Translations under genes and position numbers: made by a program
The notes under the pieces: model-generated
Database searches by the model: none
What the model was told of the DNA's origin: nothing
Seen by the model: the letters and a program-made list of their open reading frames with translations, nothing else
Assembly: GCA_023416415.1 (NCBI GenBank)
Contig: JAEZHR010000221.1
Coordinates: forward strand, 1-10,549
Length of the DNA: 10,549 nucleotides
From: Pseudomonadota bacterium
GTDB taxonomy: Bacteria; Pseudomonadota; Gammaproteobacteria; Burkholderiales; Burkholderiaceae_D
Reading direction: 5' to 3'
Part shown: in pieces, positions 1 to 6,063 of the stretch
Numbering within the stretch: position 1 is the first letter of the stretch
How the letters are laid out: every line of letters begins with the position of its first letter

Positions 1-1049
1 TCGACCAGCAATGCCAGCGTGAACAGCACCAGCACCGGGTAACCCTGCTCGACGAACTCGGCGCCGACCCATCGGCGCAGGAACTCGTCTCCGGCCAGCA
101 CGATCATCCCGAGCGCAGCCAGATTGATATAGGTGACATAGCGCATCACGCCGAGATAGGCCGGGCGCAATTCGGCGATGCGGCCGGCTCCAGCAAGCGC
201 GGAGGCTCGCGGATAGATGACCGAGGAAAGGCGATAGGTCAGGCCGAGGATGCGCCCGGCCAGCGTCACCGGCACGGCATAGTAGGTGAGGGCGACCGGC
301 CCGCCGATGGTGCCGACAATCACCTTGTCCGCGTGCTGGTGCAGCGTCGAGGCGATCTTGCTCAGGTAGGCGTAGGCGGAGAACGAGGTCAGCGCACGCC
401 GTACGTCGCGGCGCGGCCAGCAGGGCGCCAAGCCTAGTGCAAAACTGCGGATCAACCAGGTCAGCCACAGAATGTTGAGCGCCGATACGGCAACGCGCGC
501 GGCGATCACACCTACGATGCCCGCTCCGGCCACGGCGGCGGCTACGGAGGCAAGATTGACCAGCACGCCGAACAGGGCTTCGCTCTGGGCCGAACGGTCA
601 TAGCGCTGCAGCGCCTGTGGAACCACGAGCAGGTAGTTCTGGGCTTGTGTGAGCGCGAAGCCCAGGCCCGCGATCTGGAAGGCAAGCACGGTCGCATCGT
701 GCAGCTCGGGTGAGACCTCAAAGAACCGGTCAACCACAGAGGCAGCGCCGAAGAAAATGGCGCAGGCAGCAGCCGTGCCGAGCACGCCGTAGAACAGGGC
801 GCCGAACCAGAAGGTTTCCGCGAAGCGCGCGCGGTCGCCCGCTGCGTGGTGCTCGGACAGATACTTGATCGAGCCCGACTGGAGATTGATGTCGAGCACG
901 CCGAAGTAGCCGATGATGGAAGCAACCAGGGTGACGATGCCAAAACCTTCAACACCCAGCGCCCCGATGAGGATGGGTACGGTGGCCAGCGCCACCACCA
1001 TCGGGATTGCTGAGCCCGAGAGATTCCAGAGCGAATTACGCAGCAGCAT
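1..1049 (-). CDS. Wzx-type polysaccharide flippase, 3' end cut by window edge
   Basis: The reading frame is open from an ATG at 1047-1049 to the left edge (about 349 residues) with no stop codon, so the C-terminus is missing. The translation is very hydrophobic, starts MLLRNSLWNLSGSAIPMVV and shows repeated membrane segments with short charged loops (for example GALGVEGFGIVTLV and GLGFALTQAQNYLLVVPQA). This is typical of polysaccharide transporters in the MATE/MOP superfamily, usually 400-500 residues with 12-14 helices. Such proteins flip undecaprenyl-diphosphate-linked repeat units across the inner membrane. The start is supported by AGGGA four bases upstream and by a 14-nt overlap with the preceding ligase/polymerase gene, which suggests translational coupling. 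The family call rests on hydropathy, the N-terminal pattern and context. Substrate specificity cannot be read, so no exact symbol is given. Confidence 0.85.
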   Translation of the reverse strand, partial: MLLRNSLWNLSGSAIPMVVALATVPILIGALGVEGFGIVTLVASIIGYFGVLDINLQSGSIKYLSEHHAAGDRARFAETFWFGALFYGVLGTAAACAIFFGAASVVDRFFEVSPELHDATVLAFQIAGLGFALTQAQNYLLVVPQALQRYDRSAQSEALFGVLVNLASVAAAVAGAGIVGVIAARVAVSALNILWLTWLIRSFALGLAPCWPRRDVRRALTSFSAYAYLSKIASTLHQHADKVIVGTIGGPVALTYYAVPVTLAGRILGLTYRLSSVIYPRASALAGAGRIAELRPAYLGVMRYVTYINLAALGMIVLAGDEFLRRWVGAEFVEQGYPVLVLFTLALLV

Positions 1050-2451
1050 AGCTTCCCTGGGCGTAGTAGGCCTGTGCGCTGCGGCTCTGGGCGCCGACCG
1101 CGATGAAGGGCAGCGCCAGGGTCAGTCCGAACAGAAGCATGGTTCGGATCTCGATGATCGGGGTGCCGATGGCCAGGGTCGGCAGCCAGAACAGGAGTCC
1201 GGCGAAGCCTGCGTCGGCCATCATGCGTGCATTGCCGAGCAGGGCATTGCGATGGCGCAGGTAGAACAGCGTGAACACCGCCAGCATGGCACAGAAGACG
1301 GCGAGGCCGAGCAGGCCGGTCTTGAGAACGAGATGGCCGAAGCCGCTGTGCACGAAGCCGAAATCGGTGTGGAAGGCAAGCGCTTCGGCGTCACCCCGAA
1401 ACGTGCCCCAGGTGCCGCGCCCGAACAGCCAGTGATCCTGCATGCTTTGGGCTGCGAGCCAGAGTTCGTAGAAGCGGCCGTATCGGACGTCACCCTCGCC
1501 GGTGATGTCATAGATCAGCGAAGCCAGCACACCCTCGTTGGAGGCGAACTGCAGGCGGTGCTGGTAGAACAAGGTGGCGATGATGAACAGAAGTCCGCCT
1601 GCCAGCAGCGCGAAGATGAATTTGCGCTGGCCGGGAATGCGCAGAAACAGAAACGCGAACATCAGGGCCAGGCCGACGAGTGACGAGCGGCGGAAGGAGA
1701 GTGCCACGGCGGCGATCTGAAGCAGCAGCAGACAGAACAGGATGGCGCGCTTGAACAGCGACAGTCGCACTTCCGGCGCGGTCAGCATCCAGGCCGCGCA
1801 GAAGGCGCCGATGGCCATGACGAAGTTGTCACCGATGTCGAAGAAGAAGATGCGGACGTCCATGTCCTCGAAATTGCGGTAAGGGTTGGACGGATCGCCG
1901 CCCATGAAGGTGTAGCGCACGGCGCCGTAGACCGCGCGCACGGTCGCCAGCGCGATGATGGCCAGCATCAGATCCTGGCCATCCTTCTCGTCGCTGAAGG
2001 CAATGATGACCAGATACATGAACAGGAACATGTTCAGCAGGTTCAGGATGCCGTTGTAGCCGACGATGTCCGTCAACTCGACACCGCTCATCAGACCGAC
2101 CACGACATGGCCGCAAAGGATGAAGGCGAAGGTGGCGAAGAAGGGGGTGAGCCCCGGTGCCAACGGCGGGCTGCCACGGTCGGCCAGACGCTTGAGCAGG
2201 GCGGCTGCGGCTGCGGCAAACAGGCCGAGGTTGAGCAGCGAAAAGTAAAACAGGCCGGAACCACGGGAATAGATCGTGCCGCCGGCGTTCAGCTGGCCCC
2301 AGGTCGAATCGGAGAACAGGAGCAGCACCAGCAGAAAGCCGAGCACCACAAGCTTGGGCGTCTTGATGAAGAAGCCCCATACGATCGGGATGACGAGCAG
2401 CGATGCCAGCAGGCTCAGGGTGACTTCAGCGGTACTCAGGGAAGCGTTCAT
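1036..2451 (-). CDS. O-antigen ligase / Wzy polymerase-like membrane protein
   Basis: This 471-residue protein is almost entirely membrane-spanning: hydrophobic segments occupy roughly residues 10-46, 67-86, 101-120, 137-151, 160-175, 205-223, 230-250, 256-270 and 277-296, with three or four more from 371 to 455. A large soluble loop lies at about 297-370. Features of the Wzy_C / O-antigen ligase family are the arginine pair in SFRRSSLVG (R254, R255) at a helix end and the loop motif HSGFGHLVLKTGLLG (H368 onward), resembling the catalytic-loop histidine region of WaaL and Wzy proteins. It would polymerise repeat units or ligate the glycan in the periplasm. Ligase and polymerase cannot be separated by sequence alone. 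The frame upstream of the ATG has an immediate TGA (2458-2460), so the start cannot move upstream. It lies 75 bp after fcl and overlaps the flippase start by 14 nt. Confidence 0.85.
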   Translation of the reverse strand: MNASLSTAEVTLSLLASLLVIPIVWGFFIKTPKLVVLGFLLVLLLFSDSTWGQLNAGGTIYSRGSGLFYFSLLNLGLFAAAAAALLKRLADRGSPPLAPGLTPFFATFAFILCGHVVVGLMSGVELTDIVGYNGILNLLNMFLFMYLVIIAFSDEKDGQDLMLAIIALATVRAVYGAVRYTFMGGDPSNPYRNFEDMDVRIFFFDIGDNFVMAIGAFCAAWMLTAPEVRLSLFKRAILFCLLLLQIAAVALSFRRSSLVGLALMFAFLFLRIPGQRKFIFALLAGGLLFIIATLFYQHRLQFASNEGVLASLIYDITGEGDVRYGRFYELWLAAQSMQDHWLFGRGTWGTFRGDAEALAFHTDFGFVHSGFGHLVLKTGLLGLAVFCAMLAVFTLFYLRHRNALLGNARMMADAGFAGLLFWLPTLAIGTPIIEIRTMLLFGLTLALPFIAVGAQSRSAQAYYAQGSYAAA

Positions 2452-2488
2452 GTCTGCTCAGTGAAAGGGCTGGCCAAAGCCGGCACGA

Positions 2489-2511
2489 GCGCGGGGTGGA
2501 ACGGCCCGCGC
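2489..2511 (-). repeat. GC-rich hairpin in the fcl-ligase gap
   Basis: GCGCGGG (2489-2495) and CCCGCGC (2505-2511) form a perfect 7-bp inverted repeat around a 9-nt loop. It lies in the 75-bp non-coding gap between the fcl stop and the ligase/polymerase start, the widest gap inside this operon. No T-run follows on either strand, so it does not look like an intrinsic terminator. It might stabilise the upstream mRNA or modulate read-through. In DNA this GC-rich, a 7-bp stem can occur by chance. Confidence 0.3.
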
Positions 2512-2526
2512 GTCAAGGCGGCGGCC

Positions 2527-3492
2527 CTACTGCCCGTACGTTTCCAGAAAGCTGGCGTAGGTGCGCCTGAGTCCGTCCTCCAGCGAGACAGTGGCACGCC
2601 ACCCGAGGGCAGCGAGTTTCGACGTGTCCAGCAGCTTGCGCGGCGTGCCGTCCGGACGGCTGGTATCGAACGTGATGTCTCCTTCGTAACCGGTCACTTT
2701 CCTAACGATTTCTGCGACCTCACGTATTGTGACGTCCTGTCCGGTACCCACATTGATGTGTGACAACTGGGCAGAGGTGTGCGCATCGTAGACCTCTCGG
2801 GGAAGGCGCATTGCGTGCAGGCAGGCATCGGCCATGTCGTCCACGAAGAGAAATTCGCGGCGCGGTGTGCCGGTGCCCCAGATCGTGACCTGCCTTGCTC
2901 CACTTTCTTTTGCTTCATGGAAGCGCCGGAGCAGCCCGGGCAGCACATGGCTGTTTTCGGGGTGGTAGTTGTCGCCCGGACCGTAGAGATTGGTTGGCAT
3001 CACGCTGCGGAAATCCGCGCCATGCTGGCGGCGATAGCTTTCACACATCTTGATGCCGGCGATCTTTGCGATCGCATACGGTTCATTGGTGGGTTCCAGC
3101 AGTCCGGTCAGCAGGCAGTCCTCCGGTATCGGCTGCGGCGCCATGCGTGGGTAGATGCATGAGGAGCCGAGAAACAGCAGGCGTTCGACACCGTTGCGCC
3201 ATGCCGCGTCGATGACATTGGTCTGGATCAGCAGGTTGTCGCGGATAAAGTCGGCCGGATAGGTGTTGTTCGCATGAATTCCGCCCACGCGCGCGGCGGC
3301 AAGATAGACATGTGAGATGCGTTCTTCGGCGAAGAAGTGGCGCACCGCAGCTTGGTCGGTCAGGTCCAGCTCGGCGTGCGTGCAGGTAATGATGTGCTGA
3401 AAGCCGCGCGCGTCCAGAGCGCGCAGGATGGCCGAGCCCACCAGGCCGCGATGGCCGGCGACGTAGACGCGCTTGCTTGTGTCGAATGTCAT
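2527..3492 (-). CDS. fcl: GDP-L-fucose synthase (GDP-4-keto-6-deoxymannose epimerase/reductase)
   Basis: This NADPH-dependent enzyme converts GDP-4-keto-6-deoxy-D-mannose to GDP-L-fucose by 3,5-epimerisation and 4-reduction in the cytoplasm. The 321-residue length matches the family. The extended-SDR nucleotide motif is GHRGLVG (G13, G16, G19). The catalytic set is complete: S110 in GSSCIYP, Y139 and K143 in PYAIAK, with C112 and H182 as the epimerase acid/base pair. As I recall the E. coli enzyme (S107, C109, Y136, K140, H179), every residue is offset by exactly three. Other family blocks are AARVGGIHANN, NLYGPGDN, TGTPRREFLFVDD and the C-terminal DGTPRKLLD. The frame is open far upstream, to 3867, but that part is antisense-like, overlaps the VanZ-like gene and lacks family sequence, so the ATG at 3490-3492 is chosen. 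It starts 11 nt after the VanZ-like gene. No gmd is in the window. Confidence 0.96.
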   Translation of the reverse strand: MTFDTSKRVYVAGHRGLVGSAILRALDARGFQHIITCTHAELDLTDQAAVRHFFAEERISHVYLAAARVGGIHANNTYPADFIRDNLLIQTNVIDAAWRNGVERLLFLGSSCIYPRMAPQPIPEDCLLTGLLEPTNEPYAIAKIAGIKMCESYRRQHGADFRSVMPTNLYGPGDNYHPENSHVLPGLLRRFHEAKESGARQVTIWGTGTPRREFLFVDDMADACLHAMRLPREVYDAHTSAQLSHINVGTGQDVTIREVAEIVRKVTGYEGDITFDTSRPDGTPRKLLDTSKLAALGWRATVSLEDGLRRTYASFLETYGQ

Positions 3493-3503
3493 GCAGTGTC
3501 TGT

Positions 3504-3926
3504 TTAACGGGTTCCTTGGCGAATTCCATATGCGATGCGCGCTGCCTGCACCGACCACAGCAGCGTCACTGTCACGCATGCGGCGAGCATATCCATTTGC
3601 CAGTCGACGAGGTTTGCGTTGCGATAGGAAAGGAACGCCTGCAGAAATTCGTCGCCGGCACCCAGCAGCGCGACGATGATCACAGTCAGGAGTGCGCGCA
3701 ATGCCGGCCCGCCCTGCAGGGCGCCGTAGATGAGCGCACTCAGGAAGGAATAGGCGGCGAAATGCAGCAGCTTGTCCCAGATCACGGCCGAGAGCGCGTC
3801 GGCTTTGCCCGGGATCGCGCCGATGAGGATCATTGCGGCGAAGAAGGTAAATGCCGCCAGGCGGCAATTTCGGTGCGTCAGCAGCGACGTGGCCGGCTCA
3901 TGGCTGTTCTCGGTTCGTTCATTCAT
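3504..3926 (-). CDS. VanZ-like family small membrane protein
   Basis: A 140-residue protein with about four membrane segments (roughly residues 22-39, 52-70, 76-90 and 110-127) and a polar N-terminus. It carries the VanZ-like family signature: DKLLHFAAYSFL (D51, H55), then GDEFLQAF (D92, E93, Q96), R102, and DWQMDMLAA (D108, D112) before the last helix. Where many relatives have Asn, the last motif has Asp (D112). The founding member, VanZ, gives low-level teicoplanin resistance by an unknown mechanism. Most relatives have no assigned biochemistry, and VanZ-like genes do occur in exopolysaccharide clusters. Here it lies between wcaJ (35 bp gap) and fcl (11 bp gap) on the same strand, so it is almost certainly co-transcribed with the polysaccharide genes. 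A role in envelope polysaccharide assembly or lipid-carrier handling is inference. The start ATG has a weak purine stretch (CAGGC) upstream. Confidence 0.85.
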   Translation of the reverse strand: MNERTENSHEPATSLLTHRNCRLAAFTFFAAMILIGAIPGKADALSAVIWDKLLHFAAYSFLSALIYGALQGGPALRALLTVIIVALLGAGDEFLQAFLSYRNANLVDWQMDMLAACVTVTLLWSVQAARIAYGIRQGTR

Positions 3927-3961
3927 TGCCTGTCAGGGGAAAGTGGCGTGTGGTGCCGGTT

Positions 3962-5395
3962 TCAATAAGCGTTGGCGCCGGTCCAGCCGCGAAATGCGGT
4001 CCATACGATGATGCGGATGTCCATCCACATGGACCAGTTCTGGATGTAGTGCAGGTCGAACTGCACGCGTGCTGCCATCTTGTCGACGGTATCGGTCTCG
4101 CCGCGATGGCCATGAATCTGCGCCCAGCCCGTAATGCCGGGCTTGACGCGGTGACGCAGCATGTACATTTCCAGCAGGCCCTTGTACATCTCGTTGTGCT
4201 CGATGGCGTGCGGGCGCGGACCGACCACCGACATATCTCCCAGTAGCACATTGAAGAACTGGGGCAGCTCGTCCAGGCTGGTGCGGCGCAGGAATGCGCC
4301 GATCGGCGTAATGCGTGGATCGTTGCGGGTAGCCTGCGTAACCTGGTTATGTTCCTGGTGGATCTTCATCGTGCGGAATTTGTAGCAGTTGAACGGGCGT
4401 CCGTTCAGGCCAAGGCGCGGCTGCTTGAAGAACACCGGTCCCGGCGAGGTGAGCTTGATCAGGATCGCGATTGCGATGAACAGCGGGATCAGCATCACCA
4501 ATGCGCAAGCGGCAAACACCCTGTCGAAGAGATCCTTGGCCACGCCGGATACGCCGCTGGAGATTGGCTGGTTCAGGTCGACCGCTGGCAGGCCCAGAAA
4601 ATGTCCCATGCGGTTCGACAGCATCTGCAGGCCGAGGATGTCCGGCACCCAGCGAATGTCGACCAGCATGTCGCGTACCAGGAACTGGAGTTCCTGCAAT
4701 TTGGGTGAGTCGAGCAGCGGCAGGGTGATCCAGATCTCATGCACATGGTTGGTGTCGACGAAGTCGCGGATGTCCTGCAACGACTCCAGGCGCCGGATCG
4801 ACGGGTCCGTAATCAAGGCTGCATCCTCCGGGTCCGCGTAGACGGCCTTGACATCGTAGCCGGTCCAGCCCTGCTGCTGGGCGCGACGGTGCATTTCGCG
4901 CCCGGTGCTGCCGTAGCCGACGATGACCACGCGCTTGTTGTTCATGCCCTTCACCCGCAACCAGCGCAACACGTGGTAGACGCCGATCCGGTACACCATC
5001 AGCAGGCTGATACCTATGGTGTACCAGTAGAACATCCACATGCGGGAAGCCAGTCCGACATGATGGATCAGATAGGAGAAGAACAGCCCGATCAACAAGA
5101 CAACGCCCCAGGCGGCGGCCAGGCGCACGAACATGTCCGCAAGCGATCGGCCGCGCCACGAGGTGTAGAGCTCGAACTGCGGGAACAGCAGAAATGCCAA
5201 TGCACTGCACGAGTGCAGCAGCACCAGATGAATGGGCGGCGCCTCGGCGATCGTGACCTGAAAATGCACCACCGCCGCCAGCAAGCCCGCCAGTTCGAGC
5301 ACCAGCACGTCCATCACCCGCATCGAGAATTCCAGGCGGGAAGAATTGGTAATGATCAGATCGCGCATGTCGTGCTTGTCGTGCTCGTAGGGCAT
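3962..5395 (-). CDS. wcaJ: Undecaprenyl-phosphate glucose phosphotransferase (WcaJ-type)
   Basis: This 477-residue polyprenyl-phosphate hexose-1-phosphate transferase starts repeat-unit assembly by moving sugar-1-phosphate from a UDP-sugar to undecaprenyl phosphate at the inner membrane. Four N-terminal membrane segments lie at about 29-46, 55-75, 92-112 and 119-140. A CoA_binding_3/Rossmann-like domain follows, with VVIVGYGSTGREM at 156-168, then a membrane-embedded helix at about 293-314. The bacterial sugar transferase domain runs from about 288 to the end, with KFRTM (339-343), the catalytic Asp-Glu pair in SLDELPQF (D375, E376), VVGPRPH (390-396), KPGITGWAQ (418-426) and RGETDT (431-436). 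The last block and the long N-terminus fit the WcaJ subfamily, which uses UDP-glucose; galactose specificity cannot be excluded. An in-frame ATG at residue 10 is an alternative start. No strong Shine-Dalgarno is visible at either. It is the first visible gene of the operon. Confidence 0.93.
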   Translation of the reverse strand: MPYEHDKHDMRDLIITNSSRLEFSMRVMDVLVLELAGLLAAVVHFQVTIAEAPPIHLVLLHSCSALAFLLFPQFELYTSWRGRSLADMFVRLAAAWGVVLLIGLFFSYLIHHVGLASRMWMFYWYTIGISLLMVYRIGVYHVLRWLRVKGMNNKRVVIVGYGSTGREMHRRAQQQGWTGYDVKAVYADPEDAALITDPSIRRLESLQDIRDFVDTNHVHEIWITLPLLDSPKLQELQFLVRDMLVDIRWVPDILGLQMLSNRMGHFLGLPAVDLNQPISSGVSGVAKDLFDRVFAACALVMLIPLFIAIAILIKLTSPGPVFFKQPRLGLNGRPFNCYKFRTMKIHQEHNQVTQATRNDPRITPIGAFLRRTSLDELPQFFNVLLGDMSVVGPRPHAIEHNEMYKGLLEMYMLRHRVKPGITGWAQIHGHRGETDTVDKMAARVQFDLHYIQNWSMWMDIRIIVWTAFRGWTGANAY

Positions 5396-5496
5396 CTCGT
5401 AGCGGCCTTGCCGTCCTGAGGTTCAGGCTGGCGTGCATACATGTTGTCGATGAGGCAATGGTACTGACTGTGACGCGGCGCGAACGGCAAAGTCAT

Positions 5497-5544
5497 GCGC
5501 GCTTGCGACGTCTCAAGCGCCTCGTTGTGGGGTCGCAAGCGCGC
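5497..5544. repeat. Perfect 13-bp inverted repeat with extra half-arm
   Basis: GCGCGCTTGCGAC (5497-5509) and GTCGCAAGCGCGC (5532-5544) are exact reverse complements separated by 22 nt. The spacer holds a further CAAGCG (5514-5519) that could also pair with CGCTTG (5500-5505), so two mutually exclusive stems can be drawn. No U-run follows in the leftward direction, and only a weak CTTTG follows in the rightward one, so a classical terminator is not supported. It could be a two-site operator or an RNA switch in a leader; both are inference. It lies about 100 bp from the wcaJ start and about 86 bp from the globin start. Confidence 0.7.
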
Positions 5545-5617
5545 CTTTGCGCGGCCTCAATCGCTGCCTGCGCCGTAGGCAGATGTCTATGTATGCAGGC
5601 ATGCTGTGCCAATGCGC

Positions 5618-5623
5618 TATCAT
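5618..5623 (+). promoter_or_regulatory. Possible -10 element for globin gene
   Basis: TATCAT fits four or five of six positions of the sigma-70 -10 consensus, depending on how position 4 is scored. It ends 7 nt before the A of the chosen globin ATG, so transcription would begin at or next to the start codon. No good -35 box is visible 16-18 bp upstream (the sequence there is about GCAGGC). The call is tentative. Confidence 0.3.
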
Positions 5624-5630
5624 TCGCGCC

Positions 5631-6041
5631 ATGACAAGCGAAGATGTGCAATCAAGCCGGCAGCAAACCACGTTTGAGCAGCTCGGAGGAGAAAGCGGCG
5701 TGCGCGAACTGGTCGACCGCTTCTATGACCTGATGGAACTGGAGCCCGAGTTCGCGGGCATCCGAGCGATGCATCCGCAGCCGCTTGACGGCTCGCGCGA
5801 CAAGCTGTTCTGGTTCCTGTGCGGCTGGATGGGCGGGCCGGATCATTACATCGAACGTTTCGGTCACCCGCGCCTGCGCGCGCGGCATCTCCCGTTTCCC
5901 ATCGCATCGAACGAGCGCGATCAATGGCTGCGCTGCATGGCCATGGCGATGCAGGACATCGGATTGCAGGAAGACCTGCAACTGCGCCTGATGCAAAGTT
6001 TCTTCCAGACCGCCGACTGGATGCGCAATACCGCCGGCTGA
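5631..6041 (+). CDS. Group II truncated hemoglobin
   Basis: A 136-residue small heme protein of the 2/2 globin group II (trHbO/YjbI-like) family, which binds oxygen and can act in NO or peroxide chemistry. Family marks are the N-terminal TTFEQLGG, FYDLM with the B10 tyrosine (Y32), the block KLFWFLCGWMGGPDHY, and GHPRLRARHLPFPI, where H86 should be the proximal F8 heme ligand. ERDQWLRCM follows, with W99 at the expected G8 tryptophan position. The frame stays open upstream to a TTG at 5547, with in-frame ATGs at 5583, 5589 and 5601. The ATG at 5631 is chosen because family similarity begins shortly after it and the upstream residues look non-coding. No Shine-Dalgarno is visible before it. rmuC starts 22 nt after its stop. 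The physiological ligand is unknown. Confidence 0.92.
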   Translation: MTSEDVQSSRQQTTFEQLGGESGVRELVDRFYDLMELEPEFAGIRAMHPQPLDGSRDKLFWFLCGWMGGPDHYIERFGHPRLRARHLPFPIASNERDQWLRCMAMAMQDIGLQEDLQLRLMQSFFQTADWMRNTAG

Positions 6042-6063
6042 CGGACAGCGCCGACCACTTCAC

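Larger units (their letters stand above)
5396..5630. promoter_or_regulatory. Divergent control region between wcaJ and globin gene
   Basis: These 235 bp separate two divergent genes and so should carry the promoter of the polysaccharide operon (leftward) and that of the globin row (rightward). I found no convincing sigma-70 -35/-10 pair on the minus strand. The only clear structure is the inverted repeat at 5497-5544. Short frames open here on both strands show no recognisable protein. The RfaH-type ops element (GGCGGTAG) is absent in the leftward direction. Confidence 0.6.

Noticed and set aside
1829..2763. Several open frames on both strands across the ligase/polymerase gene and fcl (for example 2107-2763 plus, 1829-2380 minus).
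   Set aside because: They overlap well-supported genes and have the Arg, Gly, Gln and His rich composition of shadow frames.
3493..3867. N-terminal extension of fcl (about 125 extra in-frame codons).
   Set aside because: The extension overlaps the VanZ-like gene in another frame, is Arg-rich and unlike any epimerase, and the 321-residue product from 3492 matches the family length and residue offsets.
5396..5560. JUMPstart/ops element for RfaH control of the polysaccharide operon.
   Set aside because: I looked for GGCGGTAG in the leftward leader and did not find it.
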